Shown here one piece after another: positions 1 through 5,546 of a stretch of DNA of 10,521 nt (positions within the stretch are counted from its first letter, which is position 1; the number at the start of each line of letters is the position of its first letter). The notes below the pieces were generated by a model. The model was not told the DNA's origin, searched no databases, and saw only the letters and a program-made list of their open reading frames with translations. The translations under genes and the position numbers were made by a program. The stretch spans positions 1-10,521 of the forward strand of contig CAYSFD010000003.1 of NCBI GenBank assembly GCA_964430565.1, in the 5' to 3' direction. This DNA is from VBDM01 sp964430565. GTDB lineage: Bacteria > Pseudomonadota > Gammaproteobacteria > Burkholderiales > SG8-39.

Positions 1-2
1 TC

Positions 3-431
3 GGGCTCTTCGACATCGGCAAGACGCGCACACCCGAATTTCTCGACCAGGTGGAGAAGCGCTTCAACGAGCGGGGACTGAAGACGAAGCGCGTCGGCAA
101 GCCGACCAACGCCAAGGTCGCGACCCCCGAGAACCTGCAGAAGATCGCCTCGGAGGTGGACGTCGTCCTGATCGGGCTTTCGGACTGAGGGTCGTGCACG
201 TCGTGCAGTCTGCACGACCTCATGAACTTCGACAGCCGCGGCATTCCCGGTGTCTCGGTCGTCACCACCGGCTTCACCGACGCGGTGGTAGTGCAGTCGA
301 AGGCGCTCGGTTTCGAGCCGGCGGTGCTCTACGTCCCGCACCCGATCCAGAACCGCACGGCGGAGGAGCTCAACAAGATCGCGGATGACGTGGTCGAGCC
401 GGCGCTGAGGATGCTCACCGCATCCAGATGA
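3..431 (+). CDS. UGSC-family selenoprotein, 5'-partial, in-frame TGA read as selenocysteine
   Basis: The gene enters from the left edge; its first complete codon is at 3. The frame is open to TGA 186-188, then continues in the same frame to TGA 429-431, giving 142 visible residues with the TGA at residue 62. Around it the protein reads LIGLSD-U-GSCTSCSLHDLMNF, which is the signature of the UGSC family, where position U is Sec in some members and Cys in others. The upstream part (GLFDIGKTRTPEFLDQVEKR) and downstream part (GIPGVSVVTTGF, then LYVPHPIQNRTAEEL) both match the family layout, so one gene is being read, not two. Few N-terminal residues seem missing. The motif is U62-x-x-C65-x-x-C68, a plausible redox centre. 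The biochemical function of the family is not known to me. Sec insertion would need selA, selB, selC and selD, none of which is in the window. A naive caller would annotate only a product from ATG 222, which lacks the motif. Confidence 0.88.
189..222 (+). promoter_or_regulatory. Candidate bacterial SECIS hairpin downstream of the Sec TGA
   Basis: GTCGTGCA at 200-207 pairs perfectly (8 bp) with TGCACGAC at 211-218, leaving the loop GTC at 208-210. The loop starts 19 nt after the TGA and its first base is G. Both fit what is known of bacterial SECIS elements: an apical loop roughly 16-37 nt from UGA with a G in the first two loop bases. The apical sequence GCAGTCTGC is close to GCAGGTCTGC of the Escherichia coli fdhF element as I remember it. 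The 5' arm is present twice (191-198 and 200-207), so an alternative pairing of 191-198 with 211-218 and a 12-nt loop is also possible. The element is translated as part of the gene. Its presence supports Sec reading but does not prove it. Confidence 0.75.
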
Positions 432-439
432 TCACTGAC

Positions 440-458
440 GGCTGACGGATGGTCAGCC
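440..458. terminator. Hairpin between convergent genes, weak bidirectional terminator candidate
   Basis: GGCTGAC (440-446) and GTCAGCC (452-458) form a 7-bp perfect stem with a 5-nt loop. It lies just after the selenoprotein stop (429-431) and includes the stop codon of the convergent aldo/keto reductase (453-455). There is no T-tract on either side, so it is not a classic intrinsic terminator. It may still block readthrough or protect 3' ends. Confidence 0.4.
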
Positions 459-1427
459 CTGGGAATCGATAAACTCGACCATCCTGCGGCGCGTCGCAGC
501 ATCCGGCAGCCGGCCACGCGCGGCATTCAGGTTGTCCACCACGTACTCCGGCTTGTCCATGCCGGGTATCACGCAGGTCACTGCCTCGCTCGCGAGGATG
601 TATTTCAGGAAGAACTGGCCCCAGGTTGACGCATCGAACTCCGCGGCCCACGCCGGCACCGGTTTGCCACGCACGGCGCGGAACAGGCGGGCGCGGGCGA
701 AGGGCAGGTTGACGAGGACGGCGGTGCCGGTTTCGGCGGCCGCCGGCAGCAGGCGCTGCTCGACGCTCCTCTCGGCCATCGAGTAGTTGACCTGGATGAA
801 GTCGAGCTGTTCGCTGCGCATCAGCTCCATCAGGCGGTCGTTGGCCCGCTCCTGGTCCTGGGAGTGCGTCACGCCGATGGTGCGAAACACGCCCCGGTCT
901 TTCCATTCGCGCAGTAGCGAGAGCTGCGCCGTCACTTCGTTGCGATCGGCGAAACCGACGTTGTGGATCTGCATCAGATCGATCTTGTCGGTGCGCAGCC
1001 GGCGCTGTGACTGCTGCATTTCGGCGACGGCGCGCTCGCGCCCGGCCACGCGCACCTTGGTCGCGACGAACGCCTTGTCGCGCGCCTTCAGATCGGCGAG
1101 CAGGTCGCCGACTATGGACTCCGCCGTGCCGTACGAGGGCGCGGTGTCGATTACGCGCGCGCCGCCTTCGAGCAACGTCTGGATGACCGAGCGGCGTTCG
1201 GCGCGCTTCGCGGCGTCGCTGCCGATGTCGAAAACTATCGCGGTGCCCAGGCCGATCACCGCCAGCCGCTCGCCCGTGCGCGGAATCGGCCGCATCAGCA
1301 CCGGTTTCGCGGCTGCGCCCTGGGAGCGGGCTGGCGCAATACCGAGCGCGGCTGCGGCACCCAGCCCGGCCGCAAGCGAGAGCACTTCGCGGCGGGAGAT
1401 AAGACGAGGCTTGGTATCGTGGGTCAT
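453..1427 (-). CDS. Aldo/keto reductase with Tat-type signal peptide
   Basis: A 324-residue protein of the aldo/keto reductase superfamily, (beta/alpha)8 barrels that reduce carbonyls with NAD(P)H. The usual catalytic tetrad is visible: D94 and Y99 in VIDTAPSYG, K124 in VATKV, and H155 in MQIHNVG. A C-terminal IPGM segment (about 287-290) lies where the cofactor-binding loop is expected. The N-terminus carries SRREVLSLAAGLGAAAALG followed by an ARSQG-like cleavage zone, a twin-arginine signal, which is unusual for a family that is normally cytosolic. The start is ATG 1425-1427, with AAGGAG 6 nt upstream (CTCCTT at 1434-1439 on plus). The upstream transporter stop codon ends one base before this ATG, so the two are translationally coupled in one operon. 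The substrate cannot be told from sequence. The family call is secure; export is inferred. Confidence 0.92.
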   Translation of the reverse strand: MTHDTKPRLISRREVLSLAAGLGAAAALGIAPARSQGAAAKPVLMRPIPRTGERLAVIGLGTAIVFDIGSDAAKRAERRSVIQTLLEGGARVIDTAPSYGTAESIVGDLLADLKARDKAFVATKVRVAGRERAVAEMQQSQRRLRTDKIDLMQIHNVGFADRNEVTAQLSLLREWKDRGVFRTIGVTHSQDQERANDRLMELMRSEQLDFIQVNYSMAERSVEQRLLPAAAETGTAVLVNLPFARARLFRAVRGKPVPAWAAEFDASTWGQFFLKYILASEAVTCVIPGMDKPEYVVDNLNAARGRLPDAATRRRMVEFIDSQG

Positions 1428-1428
1428 G

Positions 1429-2805
1429 TCATGCTCCTTGTGTGGAAAGGGGCGCGGCGGGAGCGGCGGACTCTCGCGTGCGGCGCTCGTGGGCGCGGCC
1501 GAGCGCGAGCGCGAGGGCGAGCCAGGCGGCGGTCACCGGCACCGTCGCGAGAGATATCGCGCCCAAGTCCATCCCGGCGCCGCGTAGCGCGGCGAACAGC
1601 CACCCGCTCGCCGCGTCTCCGCCGCGGAAAACGACGATATCGATTACGTTCTTGGCTTTGTATTTCTCCTCCCGCGCGAGCACGGTGAAGAGGACTTCGC
1701 GCGCCGGATTGGAGATCGCGAAATTCGCGGCGCGCTGTGCCGCCTGAAAGGCGATCACGACCCACAGCGCCGGTGTCGCCGCGAGCACGATGAAGCCCAG
1801 GGAGAACACCAGAGGCAGGAAGGCGGCGGCCGGTCCGGCGCCGAAGCGAGTGATCAGCCGTCCGGTCGCAAGGCACTGCACCAGGATCGTCAGGATCGCG
1901 ATCGCCAGGTCGATGCCAGCGAATATGCGCGTGCGCACCGCCGGGTCGTCGGAGGCGGCGGCGACGATGTTCGCCTGCTGGAAATAGAGAAACGTTCCCG
2001 CGAGCGACAGCAGCGCGACCCACAAGGCGATGCCGGCGAGGTAAGGCGAGCGCAGCAGCATCGCGATTCCCGCGAGCCAGCCCCCGCCCAAGCCGACCGC
2101 CTCGGGCGGGGCGGCAGGCTCCGCCGCAGTGGCCGGCTTCGTTGCAGTGGCCGGCTTCGCCGCGGCGAGCGAGCCGACTTCGGACTTGAGTTGCGACGCC
2201 GCCGTCTCCAGGCGCAGCGCGCACAGCACGGCGGCCTCGAGCAACAACATCGCCACGACGAGGAGGTTGACCGGGCCCAGGGGCACCGCGAGCCCGACCG
2301 TCAGCGCCGGTCCCAGCAGCGCCCCGGCGGATCCGCCGGCCGCGATGAAGCCGAACAGGCGCTTGCCCTGCCCGGAGGCGAACAAGTCAGCCATGAACGA
2401 CCAGAACACCGACACGGCAAAGAGATTGAATACGCTGATCCAGACGAAGAACACCCGCGCGACCTGGAGCTTGGCTACGTCGAAGGTCAAGAGCAGCCAG
2501 AAGATCGCGATATTGGCGACGAAGAAATGATAGACGAGCGGAATGAAACGCCGGCGCGGGAGGGTGGCGACCACAGCGCCGAAGACCGGTACCGCCGCGA
2601 GCATCGCGAGGAAGGTCGCGGTGAACAGCCACGGCAGATTGCGCACGCCGCCGGCGATGCCCATCTCGTCGCGCAACGGCCGCAATACGTAGTAGCCGGC
2701 CAAGAGGCAAAAGAAATATCCGAACGACCAGCACAAGGCGCGCGTTTCACCGGGCCGCACGGCGACCACCCTCGCGAGCCAGCGGTGAAGCGTCGTCTCG
2801 TTCAT
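1429..2805 (-). CDS. MFS-type transporter of the ATP/ADP-carrier-like (NTP/NDP exchange) group
   Basis: A 458-residue integral membrane protein with about 12 hydrophobic segments. The first holds GYYVLRPLRDEMG (about residues 37-49), which resembles the N-terminal signature of bacterial NTP/NDP-exchange-like MFS proteins (COG3202 type). Free-living bacteria often carry such homologues, and their real substrate is mostly unknown, so nucleotide exchange should not be assumed. The central cytoplasmic loop (about residues 212-236) is a low-complexity Lys/Pro/Ala/Thr linker containing an 18-nt tandem repeat. I chose ATG 2803-2805. The frame could start at TTG 2883, but that codon lies inside a promoter-like sequence and would only add a poor Arg/Pro-rich extension. 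No clear ribosome binding site precedes the ATG. It is the first gene of a coupled operon with the Tat aldo/keto reductase. Confidence 0.8.
   Translation of the reverse strand: MNETTLHRWLARVVAVRPGETRALCWSFGYFFCLLAGYYVLRPLRDEMGIAGGVRNLPWLFTATFLAMLAAVPVFGAVVATLPRRRFIPLVYHFFVANIAIFWLLLTFDVAKLQVARVFFVWISVFNLFAVSVFWSFMADLFASGQGKRLFGFIAAGGSAGALLGPALTVGLAVPLGPVNLLVVAMLLLEAAVLCALRLETAASQLKSEVGSLAAAKPATATKPATAAEPAAPPEAVGLGGGWLAGIAMLLRSPYLAGIALWVALLSLAGTFLYFQQANIVAAASDDPAVRTRIFAGIDLAIAILTILVQCLATGRLITRFGAGPAAAFLPLVFSLGFIVLAATPALWVVIAFQAAQRAANFAISNPAREVLFTVLAREEKYKAKNVIDIVVFRGGDAASGWLFAALRGAGMDLGAISLATVPVTAAWLALALALGRAHERRTRESAAPAAPLSTQGA
2126..2161. repeat. 18-nt tandem duplication in the transporter linker
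   Basis: GCAGTGGCCGGCTTCGTT (2126-2143) is followed directly by GCAGTGGCCGGCTTCGCC (2144-2161), 16 of 18 identical. On the minus strand the two units encode successive KPATA-type blocks in the central loop of the transporter. It is in frame and looks like slippage in a disordered linker. Confidence 0.85.
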
Positions 2806-2878
2806 GCCGGGAACGGCGATTGGGCCAGGGAGATCAGAGAACTCGGTTCCATGTCGCAATCCGCGCGGCGGCCTGCGC

Positions 2879-2929
2879 GGCAAGCATAGCGGAGGTTGCG
2901 GGCGTTGTCTTGCGGAAAACCAGGTGATG
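2879..2929. repeat. Copy 1 of a 51-nt direct repeat
   Basis: This stretch matches 4455-4505 without gaps at 42 of 51 positions (82 %). The first 15 bases, GGCAAGCATAGCGGA, are identical, as is the closing GTGATG. Each copy lies upstream of a minus-strand gene and contains a -10-like TATGCT at the same place. See the separate finding. Confidence 0.85.
2883..2911 (-). promoter_or_regulatory. Candidate sigma-70 promoter of the transporter-reductase operon
   Basis: On the minus strand AAGACA (2906-2911) and TATGCT (2883-2888) are 17 bp apart and match four of six bases each of the -35 and -10 consensus. The predicted transcript would start near 2876, giving a leader of about 70 nt before ATG 2805. 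The whole block lies in a 51-nt repeat shared with the promoter region at 4455-4505, and that conservation is the stronger argument that it is functional. Confidence 0.5.
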
Positions 2930-2946
2930 CGCCATCGTTCCTCGGC

Positions 2947-2975
2947 TTGACGCGTCCACCTTACCGATATACAGT
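2947..2975 (+). promoter_or_regulatory. Candidate vapBC promoter
   Basis: TTGACG at 2947-2952 is a good -35. Possible -10 boxes are TATACA (2968-2973, spacer 15) or TACAGT (2970-2975, spacer 17). The region sits about 35-60 nt before the antitoxin ATG and is overlapped by a perfect inverted repeat, as expected for an autoregulated toxin-antitoxin promoter. The exact -10 is uncertain. Confidence 0.5.
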
Positions 2976-2987
2976 AATAGTAAGGTG
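2957..2987. promoter_or_regulatory. Candidate VapBC operator (inverted repeat)
   Basis: CACCTTAC (2957-2964) and GTAAGGTG (2980-2987) form a perfect 8-bp inverted repeat with a 15-nt AT-rich centre, about 23 bp from arm centre to arm centre. It covers the -10 region and ends 6 nt before the AAGGAG of the antitoxin gene. AbrB-type antitoxins with their toxins bind such palindromes in their own promoters, so autorepression is likely; this is inference from position and symmetry. Confidence 0.6.
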
Positions 2988-3008
2988 CAGCAAAAGGAGA
3001 CCTCCACC

Positions 3009-3251
3009 ATGTTCGTCAAGATTACCGCCAAGCGCCAGGTCACGTTTCCTGCTCGCGTCCTGGATGCGCTGGGCGTAAAGCCCGGCGACCGGATCGAACT
3101 CGAGGAAGGACCCGACGGTTTTGTCTTGCGTGCGCCACACATCGACCGCTCGCGCCTCGCGCCGCTGCGCGGCAAGCTGCGTCGTGGCAAAGGCACCTTC
3201 GATCTCGAAGCTTTCCGCAACAAGCCCCATGACCGCACGCTTCGGGATTGA
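3009..3251 (+). CDS. vapB: VapB-type antitoxin with AbrB/MazE/SpoVT DNA-binding domain
   Basis: An 80-residue protein. Residues 1-42 (FVKITAKRQVTFPARVLDAL, then GVKPGDRIELEE) are a typical AbrB swapped-hairpin domain, which binds the operator as a dimer. Residues about 45-80 form a basic, likely disordered tail that should wrap the toxin and block its active site. I chose ATG 3009, with AAGGAG at 2994-2999 and a 9-nt spacer. The upstream GTG 2985 is in frame but lies inside the palindrome and before the ribosome binding site. The last 23 nt overlap the start of vapC, a normal arrangement in this family that couples translation and favours antitoxin excess. The family is clear; the symbol is used in the generic sense. 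Confidence 0.9.
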   Translation: MFVKITAKRQVTFPARVLDALGVKPGDRIELEEGPDGFVLRAPHIDRSRLAPLRGKLRRGKGTFDLEAFRNKPHDRTLRD

Positions 3252-3627
3252 TACCTCGATCCTCGTCCGGCTGGCGACCGGCGATCCCGAGGACGGCTAC
3301 GAACAGTGCGTGCGCAAGTTGAGCGCGCTCATCGAGCGCGACGATGCCGAGGTGTTCGCGTCGAATCAGGTTATCGGCGAGGCTTACATCGCCCTGCAAC
3401 ATCACTACGGCGTGTCCAAACCCGAGGCGCGCGCCGCGCTCTCCAGCGTGTTGAAGAGCGGTCTGGTGGCGCCGCTGAACCGGGCAGGCGTGTTCGCAGC
3501 CCTGGAGGCCGGCGCGGGCTGCGGCCTGCTCGACCGCCTGATTGCTGACGACTACCGCCGCGCCGAACTCACCACGCTCACGCTCGACCGCAAAATGGCC
3601 GCTCTCCCCCAAGTACGCCGTCTGTAG
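3229..3627 (+). CDS. vapC: VapC-type PIN-domain ribonuclease toxin
   Basis: A 132-residue PIN-domain protein, the usual length for VapC. These toxins are Mg2+-dependent endoribonucleases that cut tRNA or rRNA when the antitoxin is degraded. The acidic active-site residues are present: D8 in FGIDTSILVR, E51 in NQVIGEAYIAL, D102 in GLLDRLIADDY, and D120 in TLTLDRKMAALP, the usual C-terminal PIN signature. The toxin therefore looks intact. The start ATG 3229 lies inside the antitoxin gene (23-nt overlap) and has no clear ribosome binding site, so translation probably depends on coupling to vapB. A terminator follows 3 nt after the stop. The specific RNA target cannot be predicted. Confidence 0.92.
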   Translation: MTARFGIDTSILVRLATGDPEDGYEQCVRKLSALIERDDAEVFASNQVIGEAYIALQHHYGVSKPEARAALSSVLKSGLVAPLNRAGVFAALEAGAGCGLLDRLIADDYRRAELTTLTLDRKMAALPQVRRL

Positions 3628-3629
3628 GC

Positions 3630-3656
3630 CCGCTGTGGAGCGGAAGTTTTGTTTTT
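3630..3656 (+). terminator. Intrinsic terminator of vapBC
   Basis: CCGCT (3630-3634) and AGCGG (3639-3643) form a GC-rich 5-bp stem with a 4-nt loop, followed by AAGTTTTGTTTTT. It starts 3 nt after the vapC stop codon and separates vapBC from the convergent gene ending at 3661. The stem is short, so efficiency may be moderate. Confidence 0.6.
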
Positions 3657-3660
3657 CGAC

Positions 3661-4395
3661 TTATTTGATCCCCAGACCGCGGCGCAGCTCGGCCGCCGTC
3701 AGCGCCCTGCCGAAGACCGCTGCACCGGGGTCGAACTCCTTCGCCCGCGCCAGCGGCCCGACCGCGACCGGCTCGAACCCGGCGTCCCGCACCAGGCGCG
3801 CGGCGGTTTGCAGCGCAACCGGGTCGTCGGCGGCCAGCGGGATGGCGATGCGCTCGCCGGAGCGATGCGCACCACTCTGCAGGCTTGTGTGGCCGACGGA
3901 GTTGAACGCGCGCACCAGACGCGCCCCCGGCAGGAGCTGCGGGGATACGACGCCGGTGCCTTTGGCTCTGGCCTCGAGCGCCATGTCGCCGTCGCGTCCC
4001 GGTATCGGGTTGCAGGTGTCGAGCACGACCTTGCCTTTGAGAGAATCTCTCAGATCGCGTCCCAGCTGAGGGAGGGCGGAATAGGGCACCGCGACGAGCA
4101 GGACCTCGCCGAACGCGGCGGCTTCCTTCGGCGTGCCGGCACGGGCTCCGGCTCCCACTCGCGCCGCCAGCGCCTTGTCGTGATCGAGGTCGAGCGACGA
4201 AAACATGACCTGGTGCCCGGCCTTGACCCACAACTCGCCGACCGTCCCGCCGATCCTGCCCGACCCGATGACGCCGATCTTGAGGGACTTCGACGCGCTG
4301 CCTTGGGCGTGCAATGCATGCGGCAGCGCGCCTGCAGCGAGGCCGGCGACAGCGGCCGCAGCCCTCTGGAGGAAACTGCGCCGGCTGTGCTTCAT
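3661..4395 (-). CDS. Tat-signal NAD(P)-binding oxidoreductase, F420-dependent NADP reductase-like
   Basis: A 244-residue protein. Residues 1-31 are a twin-arginine signal (KHSRRSFLQRAAAAVAGLAAG, ending near LHAQG). Residues from about 38 form a Rossmann fold with the dinucleotide loop G44-S-G-R-I-G49 in KIGVIGSGRIGG. The later segments VLLVAVPYSALPQL (about 98-111), VVLDTCNP (123-130) and VRAFNSVGHTSLQ (162-174) match the family of NADPH-dependent F420 reductase-like proteins (PF03807 type). Bacteria of this kind usually lack F420, so it more likely acts on another substrate with NADP(H). I prefer ATG 4395, with GGAGAG about 10 nt upstream; GTG 4413 in the same frame is an alternative. It is the only gene of its unit, driven by the second copy of the 51-nt promoter repeat and convergent with vapBC. 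Confidence 0.85.
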   Translation of the reverse strand: MKHSRRSFLQRAAAAVAGLAAGALPHALHAQGSASKSLKIGVIGSGRIGGTVGELWVKAGHQVMFSSLDLDHDKALAARVGAGARAGTPKEAAAFGEVLLVAVPYSALPQLGRDLRDSLKGKVVLDTCNPIPGRDGDMALEARAKGTGVVSPQLLPGARLVRAFNSVGHTSLQSGAHRSGERIAIPLAADDPVALQTAARLVRDAGFEPVAVGPLARAKEFDPGAAVFGRALTAAELRRGLGIK

Positions 4396-4454
4396 TGCGT
4401 CATGTCTCTCCACGAGAAATCTCCAGGGGATGGTTCTTGCACGGCGGAGTGCGT

Positions 4455-4505
4455 GGCAAGCATAGCGGACGTTGCGTGCATTGTATCGCGGAGGACCGAG
4501 TGATG
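4455..4505. repeat. Copy 2 of the 51-nt direct repeat
   Basis: Direct-orientation partner of 2879-2929, 42 of 51 bases identical, no gaps. It lies 60 nt upstream of the ATG of the Rossmann oxidoreductase, comparable with the 74 nt between copy 1 and the transporter ATG. The two copies bracket the vapBC cassette and the oxidoreductase gene. Confidence 0.85.
4459..4487 (-). promoter_or_regulatory. Candidate promoter of the Rossmann oxidoreductase gene
   Basis: On the minus strand GATACA (4482-4487) and TATGCT (4459-4464) are 17 bp apart, the same geometry as in copy 1. The -35 is weak (3 of 6), so an activator may be needed. The conserved bases beyond the -35 (TCAC, two variable bases, then GGT, read on the minus strand) could be part of its site. 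Predicted leader about 57 nt. Confidence 0.45.
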
Positions 4506-4539
4506 ATCCACCGCGCGCGCAAGGCCGGCATGAGCGTCG

Positions 4540-5445
4540 TCACCGAGTACGTCGAGGCCGATGCGCAAACCTGTAGAACGCCGCGGACGTGTCGACCATG
4601 ATCTTGCGGCGCATGCTGTCGTCGCTCACCCAGTCGCCGAAGGCGTCGACCAGATCCGCGTCGTTGGGGTTGGCGACGTACTTGTTCGGATGCGGCCAGT
4701 CGGATCCCCACATGATGCGCTCGGGCGCAGCCTCGATCAGGGCATGCGCCATCGGCTTCACGTCGTCGTAAGGCGGCAGATCGGTCGCGGCCACGCGGTT
4801 GGCGCCGGAGATCTTGATCCAGGTATTGCCGCGCCGCGCGAGCTCGATGAGCGCCCGGAAGCCGGCCGCCGCGACCCCTGCGCTCGCCGGCTGGTAGGCG
4901 AAATGCGCGATCGACATCGGCACCGCGAGCGCGGTGAAGACCGGCATTAGCTCGACGATGTCCTTGCCGGGAAACAGGAACTCGATATGCCAGCCGAAGG
5001 GCCTGATCCGGGCGGCAAGATCGGGGATCTCGGCGATCCCGATCGGCATGCCGCCCTTGTTGTCGAAGTTGAGCCGCACGCCGCGCACACCGGCCGCATC
5101 GAGCGCGGCGAGATTATTTTCGGTGACCTCCATGTCGAGCGCCGCGACGGCGCGCGCCCGGTTGGGCGTCTCCGCATTGAGCACCGCCATGGCATTCAGG
5201 ATCGCCGAATTGTCGGTGCCATAGACCGAAGGCTGCGTAAACACCACGCGCTCGATGCCGAGCGTGGCGTGCAGATGCTTGAGTTCAGCGAGCGTTGAGT
5301 ACGGCGGGTTGTATCCGCGGCCCGGGGAAAGGGCGTAACCCGGCTCGAACACATGCACGTGCGTGTCGATGGACCCGTTGGGCAGCACCAAGCCGGGTCG
5401 GCGCGGGTTCCGGTCGGGAGGCAGGCAATCTCTGATTTCGCTCAT
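4540..5445 (-). CDS. Amidohydrolase-2 family TIM-barrel hydrolase, LigI-like lactonase
   Basis: A 301-residue protein of the COG3618/amidohydrolase-2 type. Motifs in barrel order are: H29 and H31 in SIDTHVHVF, R124 in GVRLNF, H153 in GWHIEF, H181 in SIAHFAYQP, R217 in ISGANRVA, and D249 with H252 in MWGSDWPHPN. The spacing of H, H, R, H, R and D is close to that of 2-pyrone-4,6-dicarboxylate lactonase LigI, which opens a lactone using an Asp base without a metal; 4-sulfomuconolactone hydrolase is another relative. The actual substrate is unknown, but a carboxylated lactone would fit the carboxylate transporter transcribed divergently 101 nt away. The start is ATG 5443-5445, with no clear ribosome binding site. 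The C-terminus (AHRPRRTR) is basic and not conserved-looking. Cytoplasmic, no signal peptide. Confidence 0.88.
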   Translation of the reverse strand: MSEIRDCLPPDRNPRRPGLVLPNGSIDTHVHVFEPGYALSPGRGYNPPYSTLAELKHLHATLGIERVVFTQPSVYGTDNSAILNAMAVLNAETPNRARAVAALDMEVTENNLAALDAAGVRGVRLNFDNKGGMPIGIAEIPDLAARIRPFGWHIEFLFPGKDIVELMPVFTALAVPMSIAHFAYQPASAGVAAAGFRALIELARRGNTWIKISGANRVAATDLPPYDDVKPMAHALIEAAPERIMWGSDWPHPNKYVANPNDADLVDAFGDWVSDDSMRRKIMVDTSAAFYRFAHRPRRTR

Positions 5446-5462
5446 GCCGGGTGATCTTACTA

Positions 5463-5482
5463 CCGTCGAACGGCAAGTTGAC
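5463..5482 (+). promoter_or_regulatory. Shared 20-nt element upstream of TTT module 1
   Basis: CCGTCGAACGGCAAGTTGAC occurs here and, with one change (A to G at base 14), at 8537-8556. Its left part, CCGT-CGA-ACGG, is palindromic. The element lies 64 nt before the tctB1 ATG, in the divergent region with the amidohydrolase gene, so it could control both directions. It ends in TTGAC, but no -10 lies 16-18 bp downstream here, so an operator or activator site is more likely than a -35. Confidence 0.6.
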
Positions 5483-5516
5483 CCCCAAACTCGGATAAGC
5501 TCGCGCTTGCCGCGCT

Positions 5517-5539
5517 TGTATATACTCCCGGCATCGAGG
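5517..5539 (+). promoter_or_regulatory. Candidate -10 and ribosome binding site of tctB1
   Basis: TATACT at 5521-5526 is a good -10 preceded by TGTA, with no good -35 at the right distance, which suggests activator dependence. It would give a leader of about 14 nt. GAGG at 5536-5539 is a suitable ribosome binding site 7 nt before ATG 5547. Confidence 0.4.
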
Positions 5540-5546
5540 CAACCTC

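Noticed and set aside
222..431. A stand-alone 69-residue gene starting at ATG 222
   Set aside because: It is the C-terminal part of the UGSC protein; upstream sequence in the same frame completes the family across the TGA, and no ribosome binding site precedes ATG 222.
787..1587. Long plus-strand frame opposite the aldo/keto reductase
   Set aside because: Arg/Ser-rich low-complexity translation with no domain, antisense to a clear gene in GC-rich DNA.
2806..2883. N-terminal extension of the transporter from TTG 2883
   Set aside because: The extension is Arg/Pro-rich, has no family-like content, and TTG 2883 lies in the -10-like box of a conserved promoter repeat.
2191..2889. Long plus-strand frame opposite the transporter
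   Set aside because: Composition (Arg, Gln, Glu, His) is a typical antisense shadow; the minus-strand membrane protein explains the region.
2985..3008. Antitoxin start at GTG 2985
   Set aside because: It lies in the operator palindrome, before the AAGGAG that serves ATG 3009, and adds residues that are not part of the AbrB fold.
3649..4503. Plus-strand frame of 284 residues opposite the Rossmann oxidoreductase
   Set aside because: No recognisable motif; the opposite strand has a full signal peptide and dinucleotide-binding loop.
5478..5506. TTGACC at 5478-5483 as the -35 of tctB1
   Set aside because: No -10-like hexamer occurs 16-18 bp downstream; the best -10 starts at 5521. The conserved element is better seen as a regulator site.
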